Assembly (NCBI GenBank): GCA_963545585.1
Contig: CAUUKX010000020.1
Location: forward strand, 1 to 26,707
Direction: 5' to 3'
From: W11650 sp963545585
Lineage (GTDB): Bacteria; Bacillota; Clostridia; Lachnospirales; Vallitaleaceae
Length of the DNA stretch: 26,707 bases
Part shown: one piece after another, positions 1 to 7,806 of the stretch
Layout: each line of letters starts with the position of its first letter
Numbering within the stretch: the stretch's first letter is position 1
Made by a program: the position numbers and the translations under genes
The notes under the pieces: generated by a model
Seen by the model: the letters and a program-made list of their open reading frames with translations, nothing else
Databases searched by the model: none
What the model was told of the DNA's origin: nothing

Positions 1-2
1 CC

Positions 3-53
3 TTAGGTATCAGCGGCAACACCAATTTGATGAAAGTGCAGGAAGTGGAGTAA
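3..53 (+). CDS. C-terminal end of an unidentified plus-strand gene (partial)
   Basis: Frame 3 is open from the window edge and reads LGISGNTNLMKVQEVE before a TAA stop. The residues look protein-like, but 16 codons are too few to identify a family. If real, the gene ends about 70 bases before the hairpin at 121-175 and converges on the M20 peptidase gene, a normal place for a shared terminator. It could also be chance, since the window starts here. Confidence 0.35.
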   Translation, partial: LGISGNTNLMKVQEVE

Positions 54-120
54 AATCCGGTTTGCTGCTGCTTCGCAGGAAAACAATCCTTGCTTGGTGC
101 AAGAAAAAATCAATATAATT

Positions 121-249
121 ACAGCCCCTTTTAAACTGCCGGCGGAAAACCGCTACCACAATTTAAAGGGGCTGTTGCATTTTAAGATTTTTACACAAGA
201 TTTAGAAAAATTCTTTCGTAAAATCTGCATTTTGCAGCAACCCCTTTTT
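121..249. terminator. Overlapping alternative hairpins between convergent genes
   Basis: Three segments can pair in two exclusive ways. Segment A (121-131, ACAGCCCCTTT) pairs perfectly over 11 bp with B (165-175, AAAGGGGCTGT). B extended to 179 also pairs with C (233-247, TGCAGCAACCCCTTT) over 15 positions with one mismatch and one wobble. C is followed by a T-rich run. On the minus strand the A:B hairpin is followed by a T-rich stretch as well. The simplest reading is a bidirectional terminator serving the M20 gene and the partial gene at the left edge. The rest of 54-340 is AT-rich and shows no convincing gene. Confidence 0.6.
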
Positions 250-340
250 GTATTCTGTTTTTTTGTATTTTGTTTTCTTCGTACTTTACTTCATAACTTA
301 TTTCATACTTTACTTCGCATTTTATTTTTTTGTTTTTGGC

Positions 341-1465
341 TTACAAAACCGCAAAGCTTTGCAGCAATTCAATTGCATCCACGTATTTTTGAACTTCTAC
401 ATATTCATTGGGTTGATGCGCCATTTCTGGCTCGCCCGGGCCAAACAAAAGGACTGCCTGCTCCGGGTTGTGCGCCGTTAAAATTGAGGCATCGGTAAAG
501 AAATTAATCCCGATTTTATCCCCGGCATAGCCTTTCTGGCGCAGCAAATTCTCCCAGCTTTGAACCCATTCCGCCGCCGATGCAATCGGAATCGCCTGCC
601 GCTGGTTAAGCACCGCAAACTCCATACTCAATTCCGGGCTTTTCTGCTGAAACTCCCACAAAATCTCTCCAGCCCGGCGCAAAATATTCTCCGCCGTCAG
701 CGGCGGCGTCATGCGAATATCCAAAACCGCCCGGCAGTCGTCAGCCGTCATATTGGCCGCCATCCCGCCTGCAATTTGATTAATCTGCATAGTCGACCGC
801 CCCAAATAGGGATGGGAAAAGTCAAGCACATAGGATTTTAGCTGCTCCGTCAGAGCATATAATCGCTCAATGGCATTAATCCCTTTTTCCGGATAAGCAC
901 CGTGCCCGGTTTTGCCCTTGACTTTAATCTCCAGCCATAAGCAGCCCTTTTGGGCAATACCCAGCCGCATACCAGTTGGCTCGCCCACCAAAATAAGCCC
1001 GGCCGGCTTCATTTGTCCTTTATCCAAAACCGCTTTAGCACCCGCACCGCCTCTTTCTTCATCGCAGGTTCCCAGAAACTGAATGCTTTTCCGCGGCTGC
1101 TCCGGTAAATGCGTCAGAGCATATACTATTGCCGCCAGCCCGCTTTTCATGTCCGAAGCGCCCCGGGCATAAATCCGGCCGTCCTGCCGCACCGGTACTT
1201 GCGGATCGGTTTGCCATTTCTGCCGGTCACCGTACTCAACCGTATCCAGATGCCCATTCCAAACAACTGTTTCCTCTTCCCGTCCCGGTACAAATGCAAT
1301 CACATTGGCTCGTTTCTCATCCAGCCGGTCAATCTTGCTTTCAATACCATGCCGGCTGAAATATTGGTGCAGATATTCCGCCACCTTGCCTTCATCATGC
1401 TCGCCGTTGACCGATGGAATTCTTAAAATTTCTTCCAAAAATTGAACCGCTTCTTCCGCTTTCAT
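341..1465 (-). CDS. M20-family metallo-amidohydrolase (ArgE/DapE/CPG2-like)
   Basis: A 374-aa zinc-dependent amidohydrolase or peptidase of the M20 family, last gene of the nucleoside operon. The expected metal ligands are present: H72 in NGHLD, D105 in RGASDMKSG, E136/E137 in TCDEERGG (catalytic base and ligand), E162 in VGEPTG and H350 near the C-terminus. H188 in GKTGHGAYPEKG marks the dimerisation (lid) domain. The frame stays open upstream to 1540, but the ATG at 1465 is preferred because it follows GAGGAAA at suitable spacing and begins the usual family N-terminus. No signal peptide, so cytoplasmic. Family members remove acyl or aminoacyl groups from amides. The substrate cannot be read from sequence; the operon suggests an amide made available by nucleoside breakdown. 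Confidence 0.88.
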   Translation of the reverse strand: MKAEEAVQFLEEILRIPSVNGEHDEGKVAEYLHQYFSRHGIESKIDRLDEKRANVIAFVPGREEETVVWNGHLDTVEYGDRQKWQTDPQVPVRQDGRIYARGASDMKSGLAAIVYALTHLPEQPRKSIQFLGTCDEERGGAGAKAVLDKGQMKPAGLILVGEPTGMRLGIAQKGCLWLEIKVKGKTGHGAYPEKGINAIERLYALTEQLKSYVLDFSHPYLGRSTMQINQIAGGMAANMTADDCRAVLDIRMTPPLTAENILRRAGEILWEFQQKSPELSMEFAVLNQRQAIPIASAAEWVQSWENLLRQKGYAGDKIGINFFTDASILTAHNPEQAVLLFGPGEPEMAHQPNEYVEVQKYVDAIELLQSFAVL

Positions 1466-1564
1466 TTTTCTTATTTCCTCAACTTTCCACACTGAAAGCC
1501 GCAATTTTCGCCAGCTGCGTTCACCGCAAAACCCGCCCAAAGACCAGCGTGCCTTTCCCGCTCT

Positions 1565-2473
1565 TTAGGCTTCGCCGCCGAAACGCTCGACTTCCGCCCA
1601 CTCCGGAATGGAAGGGGCTGCCCCCGGCCGGGACACGGCAATCGCCGCCGCCTTGGCTGCCAGCTTCATACATTCCTCTTTCGGCAGGCCTTTCAGCAAA
1701 CCGGCCATAAAATAACCGGTAAAGGTATCGCCAGCCGCCGTCGTATCCCTGACCGCCACCTTATAGGCCGGTTGATAGAGATTTTCGTTTTTATCCAAAT
1801 ACATCGCACCGTCCGAGCCCAAAGTCAACAGGATTCCTGCCTCAGGAAAACGATCCGCCAGCTGCCGAATCAGCTTTTCTCCGTCCGTTTCCTTCAAATC
1901 CTCCCTGCCCAGCAGGCCCTTGGCTTCGATTTCATTTAAAATGAAATAATCGACAAAGCGGAGCGGAAGCCCTTCTATTTTCTCATTCATCGGCGAGGGG
2001 TTGAGGACAATCCGCAGCCCGCGCTGATGCGCCTTTTCCATAATTTCCTTCATGCCGTTAATCTCGTTTTGCAGCACCAGATAATCACCGGCCGTAAACA
2101 AGGCCAGTGTCCGCTCAATCTGCTCGGAGAAAATGCTTTGATTGGCTCCGCCGTATAAAATAATACAGTTATCGCCGCTCTGGTCTCTTTGAATGATGGC
2201 GTTGCCGGTTCGAACCGTTTCCGATACCGCCACCAGCTCCGTATTCACCCCGGCTTGCCGCAGCAGCTGCAAAAGGCTTTCTCCGTCAGTGCCAACTACC
2301 CCGGCATGAAAAACACTAATCCCCGCCCGGCCCATAGCAATCGACTGGTTCAGGCCCTTTCCGCCGCTGAACACCTCTAAGCCCTCGGATGATATCGTTT
2401 CTCCTTTTTTTACAAAATGAGCCACACTGTATACATAATCAATATTCAGCGAACCAAAGTTTAATATTTTCAT
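1565..2473 (-). CDS. PfkB-family sugar kinase (ribokinase-like)
   Basis: A 302-aa cytoplasmic kinase of the ribokinase/PfkB family. It starts with the family strand MKILNFGSLNID, has the substrate-binding GGKGLNQ at 37-43, and ends with the signature DTTAAGDTFTGYF at 243-255, where D249 is the catalytic base and AAGD forms the anion hole. Length is normal. The ATG follows AGGTGG. It lies downstream of a nucleoside hydrolase gene, so phosphorylation of released ribose to ribose 5-phosphate is the likely role, although adenosine or deoxyribose kinase activity is possible within this family. A second PfkB domain is fused to the divergent regulator. A repeat element separates it from the gene before it. 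Confidence 0.9.
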   Translation of the reverse strand: MKILNFGSLNIDYVYSVAHFVKKGETISSEGLEVFSGGKGLNQSIAMGRAGISVFHAGVVGTDGESLLQLLRQAGVNTELVAVSETVRTGNAIIQRDQSGDNCIILYGGANQSIFSEQIERTLALFTAGDYLVLQNEINGMKEIMEKAHQRGLRIVLNPSPMNEKIEGLPLRFVDYFILNEIEAKGLLGREDLKETDGEKLIRQLADRFPEAGILLTLGSDGAMYLDKNENLYQPAYKVAVRDTTAAGDTFTGYFMAGLLKGLPKEECMKLAAKAAAIAVSRPGAAPSIPEWAEVERFGGEA

Positions 2474-2491
2474 TGGATACCACCTTTGATT

Positions 2492-2567
2492 ACAGTTCAG
2501 GCAAGCAGATATTTATACTTAATATGCCGACGCAACTCCTTTCGCCGCCACTGACGGCTTGCCTGAA
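2492..2567. repeat. Intercistronic repeat with inverted ends, copy 1
   Basis: Ends TTCAGGCAAGC (2496-2506) and GCTTGCCTGAA (2557-2567) are perfect inverted repeats. The inner block GATATTTATACTTA (2508-2521) recurs with one change at 9371-9384. The 15-mer ACAGTTCAGGCAAGC (2492-2506) is the exact reverse complement of 9430-9444. The element sits just upstream of the ribokinase ribosome binding site, inside the operon. It resembles a small miniature element or a structured RNA spacer. Confidence 0.7.
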
Positions 2568-2575
2568 TGATATAA

Positions 2576-3322
2576 TTACACTTCCTTAGTCAGCCATTTT
2601 ACCAGATTGACAAACAGCGTTTCATAACCCGGCCATTCACAGAACTCCGCCGGTGCCCAATGCGGCGCACAATCCGTTGTAAAGACCGCTGTCCGGCCGA
2701 CGCCGTACTCGGCCGACGCCACAAACGGATCGTCTCCGACCGTCGCTAACAGCTCGGCCTCTGCCTTGATGGTGGTTTTATTATAGCCCAAAACCTTCGG
2801 CCACTCGCCGATGCCCTGCAGGATGGCATGCGCTTTGACCGTCTGCGGCTGAATCCCTTCGCAGTGCTCCTGCCGGTCATCGCCGAACAAAAGCTTGACC
2901 GGAAGAACATCCTGCACTGCCGTATCCCCCCATTTGCCTTTGCCGTCAATCCCGGAAAAAGTCATATACCCGCCGATCATCAAGAGCCCGCCGCCTTGCA
3001 GGACATATTCTTTCAACAGATTGCAGCGGTTGGGCCGAACCTGGCTTTTGGTAAAAGTGGCCGTCGGCAAAAGTAAAGTGTTGGCGCCGATATCTGACAG
3101 CATAATGACATCATACTGCTTTAATTCCTCTAAAGTAAAGGGAAATTCTTCCATCGCCAAATGATTCGGCAAAAATACAAACTCATACCCGGCTTTTTCC
3201 ATCACCGCTTTTAAATATTTCTCACCGGTTTCATAAACCGAAGTATAAAAGGTATCAAACCCCTTAACATGGGTGGTGTAACTCATCCAGGATTCCCCGG
3301 CCAGTAAAACTTTTTTGCTCAT
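2576..3322 (-). CDS. GATase1-like protein (putative glutamine amidotransferase domain, PF07090 type)
   Basis: A 248-aa cytoplasmic protein with the class-I glutamine-amidotransferase-like fold. It begins MSKKVLLAGESWMSY, has YDVIMLSDIGANTLLLP in the first half and the conserved GGGLLMIGGYMTFSG at about 109-123. Proteins of this type are commonly found beside sugar and nucleoside catabolic genes, but their reaction is not established. The usual nucleophile-elbow cysteine of true amidotransferases is not evident, so it may not release ammonia from glutamine. The ATG follows AGGAGGAG. An exact 12-bp palindrome, CTGATATATCAG, abuts the ribosome binding site (3334-3345). It lies between the two M20/kinase gene groups in the same direction, so co-transcription is likely. 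Confidence 0.75.
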   Translation of the reverse strand: MSKKVLLAGESWMSYTTHVKGFDTFYTSVYETGEKYLKAVMEKAGYEFVFLPNHLAMEEFPFTLEELKQYDVIMLSDIGANTLLLPTATFTKSQVRPNRCNLLKEYVLQGGGLLMIGGYMTFSGIDGKGKWGDTAVQDVLPVKLLFGDDRQEHCEGIQPQTVKAHAILQGIGEWPKVLGYNKTTIKAEAELLATVGDDPFVASAEYGVGRTAVFTTDCAPHWAPAEFCEWPGYETLFVNLVKWLTKEV

Positions 3323-3421
3323 CTTATCTCCTCCTGATATATCAGCTGGTTGAACTTTATTCTCTCATTGTTTTAAGCAGCGCACCGCTTTGGCGGTTCT
3401 CGCCATTTTTCCTTTAGCACT

Positions 3422-4699
3422 TTAATGTTCCGGTTTACCGAACTCCAAAATCAAATGTGCATAAATCAAAATGCTCTCCAAATATGCATCCAGGCTGACC
3501 CATTCATCAATTCCGTGGCATTGCGCCAAATTGCCGGGGCCAAACTGAATAGTCGGACAACCGGCAATATTCTTCCACAGTCTGGAATCGCAGCCAGCCG
3601 GCGAACCAACAATTTTTACGGCCTTATCCCTGGCCGCCAGATACCCCCGCTCAAAAGCATGAACAAAGGGATGTTCCCGTTCCATTTCAAACCCGCCACC
3701 GGCCTGATAAATCGTAATCTCCGGCAGATTTTGCTCCAGCCAGGGATCAGCTTTTGCCGTGCGCTGAATTGTTTCGGTAAACTCATCCACCACCTGCTGG
3801 TACGACATTTGATTGGGAATATAATGGACACAAGTGGAAAACTCGCACTCTCCGGCCACAGTGGAACCGGCATCGCCGCCCTTGATTACGCCGACGTTTA
3901 AGTTCGGCGGCGGCAGCAGCGGATGTTTATAGTGCAAAAGCCACTCATGCTCCTTGTCGCGCAAGGCTTCCATCAGTTTAATCGCCTTTTCGATCGCATT
4001 TACACCCTTGGTCTTATCCCCGGAATGGCAGGCCTTGCCTTTAATCCGCACCCGAAAGAAAACAAAACCCATATGCGCCAAAATCAGCTCATCACTCGTC
4101 CCCTCGCAAACTACCACACCGTCGGCTCGCTGTCCGCTCATAATCGCCTGCATCGAGCCATTCCCGCCGCCTTCTTCATCACACACCGAAGTAATGGCGA
4201 CATTAACCGGCAACTTCTCCAAACCGGCATCTTTCAGCAGCTGAACCGCCATCACCGCCGCCATCAGGCCGCCCTTCATATCAGCCGTTCCCCGGCCGTA
4301 CATTTTGCCGTCCCGAATCACCGGCACAAATGGCGGATTGGTCCAGTCCTCGGTGTTATCGGCCGGCATCACGTCCATATGGCCGTTAAACATCAAGGTC
4401 GGCGCGGGCTGCTTTGCCCGAAACGTGGCATAGACATTAAACCGGTCCTGATAATCATGCCCCAGGTTTCCTTCCTGATATTGCCGGTAACAGCGCTGAA
4501 TGCTTTCTTCCGTCATCGGATCGGTCAAAACCTCCGCTCCCATCCGGCCGAATAAATCCAGCATAAACTCCTGACCGGGCTTTTCCAGCCCTCCCAGAAT
4601 ACCATGCCCCAAATCATGCGTATCAATTGCGACAATCTGTTTTAAGGCCTCGATATATTTTTCCTGATTCGCCTGCAATGTTGCTTTTAAATCCTTCAC
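3422..4699 (-). CDS. M20-family metallo-amidohydrolase, second operon copy
   Basis: A 425-aa M20 enzyme, longer than and only distantly similar to the copy at 341-1465. Visible metal and catalytic residues are H107 in FNGHMDVMP, D140 in GRGTADMKGG, E175/E176 in CDEEGGG, E199 in VVCEG and H395 in AQCHGIDEW. The lid-domain histidine is in KACHSGDKTKG at about 222-232. The start is GTG at 4699, nine bases after AGGAGG. It directly follows the nucleoside hydrolase gene (20-base gap). Deacylase, dipeptidase or carbamoyl-amidohydrolase activity are all possible. Two different M20 enzymes in one nucleoside operon is unusual and suggests a substrate carrying an amide-linked group. Confidence 0.87.
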   Translation of the reverse strand: MKDLKATLQANQEKYIEALKQIVAIDTHDLGHGILGGLEKPGQEFMLDLFGRMGAEVLTDPMTEESIQRCYRQYQEGNLGHDYQDRFNVYATFRAKQPAPTLMFNGHMDVMPADNTEDWTNPPFVPVIRDGKMYGRGTADMKGGLMAAVMAVQLLKDAGLEKLPVNVAITSVCDEEGGGNGSMQAIMSGQRADGVVVCEGTSDELILAHMGFVFFRVRIKGKACHSGDKTKGVNAIEKAIKLMEALRDKEHEWLLHYKHPLLPPPNLNVGVIKGGDAGSTVAGECEFSTCVHYIPNQMSYQQVVDEFTETIQRTAKADPWLEQNLPEITIYQAGGGFEMEREHPFVHAFERGYLAARDKAVKIVGSPAGCDSRLWKNIAGCPTIQFGPGNLAQCHGIDEWVSLDAYLESILIYAHLILEFGKPEH

Positions 4700-4719
4700 T
4701 TAGCGTCCTCCTTCCCGCC

Positions 4720-5652
4720 CTACGAGTATAGACGCAGGCCGTCCTCAACCATATCCCAAAACTTTTCTACATCAATATCAATCGCTATGTCGGCCGTGGC
4801 TTCTCTTTTCATATAGCCAAAGTAGTCACAATTAGTCCGGCCATAGGATTGAATGCTCCTGTGCTCGATTTCGGTATTCATTGCTTTCAGCGTCAAGACT
4901 GTCGGGTCGATCAAATAAGCAATCGTTATCGGGTCATGCAGCGGGCCGCCTTCCCAGCCGAAAATTTCTTTTTGCGTCCGGCAAAAATGCCCCATCAGAT
5001 CAACAAATAAGCCCGAAGCCTTGTTGCCGATTTTGCCCATGCGCTCTACAATCGCCGGGTAACACAGTGCCCTCCGGGTAACATCAAGCCCAACCATTAC
5101 CACCGGCCGGCCGGCACTGAAACAGACATGAGCCGCATCGGCATCGGCAAAAATATTAAATTCGGCTGCCGGTGTGACATTGCCATTGGTATAAGCGCCG
5201 CCCATCAGCACAATTTTTTGAATTTTTTCAATAATTCTCGGCTCCATCCGCATCGCCATAGCCAAATTCGTCATCGGTCCGGTTGTCACCATAGTAATAT
5301 CACCGGCTGAGTTCATCAGTGTTCTGACGATAAAAGAAACGGCATGTTCCTTTTCCAGTTCGCGGGTCAGCGCTGCAAAAACCGGACCGTCCAGGCCCGT
5401 TTTGCCATGAATATCCCCGGCCGTCACCTTCTGCCGTACCATCGGCTGACCGCAGCCGGCATAAACCGGTACGTCCAAATCCAGATGCTGGACTATGTTT
5501 AAAGCATTACGCTGGGTATTGTCCAAGGTTTGATTGCCGGCTACCACCGTAATACCGAGCAGTTCAATCGCCGGATTTTTGGCCGCCAGCATAATCGCCA
5601 CCGCATCGTCATGTCCGGGATCACAGTCCAATATAATCTTTGTTTTTTCCAT
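4720..5652 (-). CDS. Inosine/uridine-preferring type nucleoside hydrolase
   Basis: A 310-aa N-ribohydrolase that splits a nucleoside into free base and ribose. The calcium-binding signature DCDPGHDDA is at 9-17, with D9, D15 and D16 as expected ligands. MTTGPMTNLA-type sequence follows at about 122-131, and the ribose-contact region AAEFNIFADADAA is at 162-174. H82 (DIHGKTGLDG) and H239 (GPLHDP) match the two active-site histidines of group I enzymes such as E. coli RihA/RihB. The longer open frame starts at 5703, but the ATG at 5652 after AAAGGAGAAC is the natural start. Cytoplasmic. It lies downstream of its likely importer, so imported nucleosides are the probable substrates. Base specificity is not readable. 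Confidence 0.93.
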   Translation of the reverse strand: MEKTKIILDCDPGHDDAVAIMLAAKNPAIELLGITVVAGNQTLDNTQRNALNIVQHLDLDVPVYAGCGQPMVRQKVTAGDIHGKTGLDGPVFAALTRELEKEHAVSFIVRTLMNSAGDITMVTTGPMTNLAMAMRMEPRIIEKIQKIVLMGGAYTNGNVTPAAEFNIFADADAAHVCFSAGRPVVMVGLDVTRRALCYPAIVERMGKIGNKASGLFVDLMGHFCRTQKEIFGWEGGPLHDPITIAYLIDPTVLTLKAMNTEIEHRSIQSYGRTNCDYFGYMKREATADIAIDIDVEKFWDMVEDGLRLYS

Positions 5653-5701
5653 TTTGTTCTCCTTTTTGAAATTATGAATCCAATTTCCCGCATTTGTCAG
5701 C

Positions 5702-5786
5702 ACAACCTTTTTGGGGTAGGTCGCCCACCCGGGCAGAAACGCATAGCGTTTCGACCAGGCAGAACGCCCGCCCGGGGAAAATTGAG
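5702..5786. repeat. GC-rich palindromic repeat, copy A
   Basis: This piece fills the gap between the second permease gene and the nucleoside hydrolase gene and touches the permease stop codon. Read on the minus strand it starts CTCAATTTTCCCC, then has a core with the hairpin GAAACGCTATGCGTTTC followed by TGCCCGGGTGGGCG (core about 5719-5759), plus a half core at 5760-5776. Matching cores occur at 24997-25034, 26530-26571 and 26614-26653. It looks like a dispersed palindromic element inserted into the operon without breaking a gene. Confidence 0.75.
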
Positions 5787-6725
5787 TTATCCATTCGTCA
5801 TCAGCGACGACTCCTTTTTCTTATGAGCTTTAATCTTAATAAACATCGACACCGCCAGCACTAAAACCGTAACCAGATACGGCATCATCAGCACAAACTG
5901 AGCCGGAAAGCCATAGGCCTGCAAGCGGGCGCCGATGGAATCGGCAAAGCCAAACAGCAGACAGCCCACCGCCGTCAGCACCGGATCGCCGCCGCCGAAA
6001 TACATGGCTGCCACGCCCATAAAACCGCGGCTACTTGTCATATTTTCCACAAACTGCCGGCTGTAACCCAGCGATAAATGTGCACCGGCCAGGCCGCCGA
6101 TAATTCCGGAAATAAACATGGCCTGATATTTGACGGCATTGACATGAATGCCGGCCGTCTGGGCCGCTATCGGGAGCTTGCCGACTGCCCGCAGCCGCAG
6201 TCCCCAAACGGTTTTATAAAATAAAAATTGCAGAAAGATAATGAATACCAAGACAAACCATTCCGTTAGACTCCAATCATTTAAAATCTCGCCAAGCACC
6301 GGAATGTTTTTTAAAAGCGGCACGGAAATCCGCGGAATCGGTACAATCGACGGATTGGAAAAAGTTCCGTTGGTCTTAAAAATAACCTGCATTAAAAACT
6401 TGGTTATGGCAATAGCCAACAGGTTAATGCCCATGCCAATCGCACAAATCTCGGAATTATAACGGATATGCCCGACCGCCATAATCATTGCAATCAGTCC
6501 GCCGGCCAACATCGCCACCAAAACGCCCGCTATCCAGCTGCCGGTAAAAAAGCTGACCGCCACGGCCGTAAACGCTCCTATCAGCATGATGCCTTCGGTG
6601 CCGATATTTAAAATATTGGCCTGCTGCGTGATAGCTGCGCACAGCGCCGCGTAAATAATCGGCGTTGACGCCCGAAAGGTTGCGTAAATCAAAGAAAGAT
6701 TAAAGATTTTCGCCAGATTTTCCAT
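5787..6725 (-). CDS. Nucleoside ABC transporter permease (BmpD/NupQ-like)
   Basis: A 312-aa integral membrane protein of the branched-chain amino acid/ribose-type permease superfamily, second permease of the BMP-type nucleoside importer. It has about eight to ten hydrophobic segments, the motif NILNIGTEGIMLIGA at 37-51 and the ATPase-contact loop LRAVGKLPIAAQTAGIHV at 178-195. Its start overlaps the previous permease gene by 26 bases, implying translational coupling. The ATG follows GGAGGGAG. The last residues are KKKESSLMTNG, a basic cytoplasmic tail. Family members import purine and pyrimidine nucleosides in Firmicutes, which agrees with the adjacent nucleoside hydrolase. Confidence 0.9.
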   Translation of the reverse strand: MENLAKIFNLSLIYATFRASTPIIYAALCAAITQQANILNIGTEGIMLIGAFTAVAVSFFTGSWIAGVLVAMLAGGLIAMIMAVGHIRYNSEICAIGMGINLLAIAITKFLMQVIFKTNGTFSNPSIVPIPRISVPLLKNIPVLGEILNDWSLTEWFVLVFIIFLQFLFYKTVWGLRLRAVGKLPIAAQTAGIHVNAVKYQAMFISGIIGGLAGAHLSLGYSRQFVENMTSSRGFMGVAAMYFGGGDPVLTAVGCLLFGFADSIGARLQAYGFPAQFVLMMPYLVTVLVLAVSMFIKIKAHKKKESSLMTNG

Positions 6726-7806
6726 TATTTTCGCTCCCTCCTTCGGTTTGTTCCGCTCCTGTCTGCGGCTGCGTCTTTTTTAATTTAGAAAGAAATGAGG
6801 ATCTTGCTTTCCACTGGAACAGCAGCTCCATTGTTGCCACAATGATAAAAACGGCAGAAATCGTATCCACAATTGATTTCGGTACGCCGGTTGACTGCTG
6901 CATGGCCATTGCTCCTGATTTAAGCGCTCCCAAAAAGAATGCCATAAAGGGAGTGAAAATCAGATTGGATTTAACAATTAACGCCGCCAGCATGCCGTTG
7001 GTACCCAAGTCCCGGGCAAAGTTATCCAAATAATAACCATGCACACCCAGCACCTCAATGCAGCCGGCCATTCCGCCCAGCATCCCGGATAAAATCATGG
7101 CCTGAATAAATACTCTTTTTGAAGAAATCCCGACATAATCGGCATGATAGGGATTGGTGCCGACCGTTCGGATTTTGTAGCCCCACTTGGTTTTATACAG
7201 CATAAACACCACCAGCCCGACCACGACCGCCGCCAAAAAAATACCGGCATTGGCCGACGACGGCTTCATAATCTTGGGAATCGTTACCAGCACGGGATGC
7301 GACTGCGGATTGGCCGTTCCGGCACTCATCGGCCCGCTGACCAGATAAGAGGCGATATAAAGGGCGACCGTATTCATCAAAATTGTGACACAGACCTCCG
7401 AAACATCGTAATATGCTCTTAAAAAAGCTGGGATGCAGGCCCACAATCCGGCCACCACCATCGCGCCCAAAAAGCAGGCCAAAATCAGTAACGGCTTCGG
7501 TAAAAAGCCCCAGTTAATGCCGATATAAGCGGCTGCAATCCCGCCCAGACAAACCTCGCCTTCGACACCGACGTTAAAGGCACCAGCTTTGGCCGCCACC
7601 GCAAACGCCGTGGAAGTCAAAAGCAAAGGCGTAAAACCGGCAATCGTATTGCCCAGACCCAGCCGGGTACCGAATGCACCTTTTAACACCGCCCGATAAG
7701 CACTGACCGGATTTTCCCCAATCGCCAAAATAAAGACTGCGCCGATGGCCAGCACCAGACAAAGAGTTAAGCCTATTTTTACAATTGCCCTAACGGATTG
7801 ATTCAT
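6700..7806 (-). CDS. Nucleoside ABC transporter permease (NupP-like)
   Basis: A 368-aa membrane protein, first permease of the importer. It has several hydrophobic helices, the motif FNVGVEGEVCLGG at 78-90 and the coupling loop IRTVGTNPYHADYVGISSKR in the second half. The C-terminus carries a charged, probably cytoplasmic tail. The start overlaps the ATPase gene by 17 bases and follows AAGGAGAG, so the ATPase and both permeases are translationally linked. It is longer than its partner, as usual for this pair. Confidence 0.9.
   Translation of the reverse strand: MNQSVRAIVKIGLTLCLVLAIGAVFILAIGENPVSAYRAVLKGAFGTRLGLGNTIAGFTPLLLTSTAFAVAAKAGAFNVGVEGEVCLGGIAAAYIGINWGFLPKPLLILACFLGAMVVAGLWACIPAFLRAYYDVSEVCVTILMNTVALYIASYLVSGPMSAGTANPQSHPVLVTIPKIMKPSSANAGIFLAAVVVGLVVFMLYKTKWGYKIRTVGTNPYHADYVGISSKRVFIQAMILSGMLGGMAGCIEVLGVHGYYLDNFARDLGTNGMLAALIVKSNLIFTPFMAFFLGALKSGAMAMQQSTGVPKSIVDTISAVFIIVATMELLFQWKARSSFLSKLKKTQPQTGAEQTEGGSENNGKSGENL

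Noticed and set aside
94..498. A plus-strand open frame across the AT-rich region before the M20 gene
   Set aside because: Low-complexity Phe/Leu-rich translation, and its right end is antisense to the conserved M20 coding sequence.
1466..1540. N-terminal extension of the first M20 gene
   Set aside because: The extension has no homology to the family, and a good ribosome binding site precedes the ATG at 1465.
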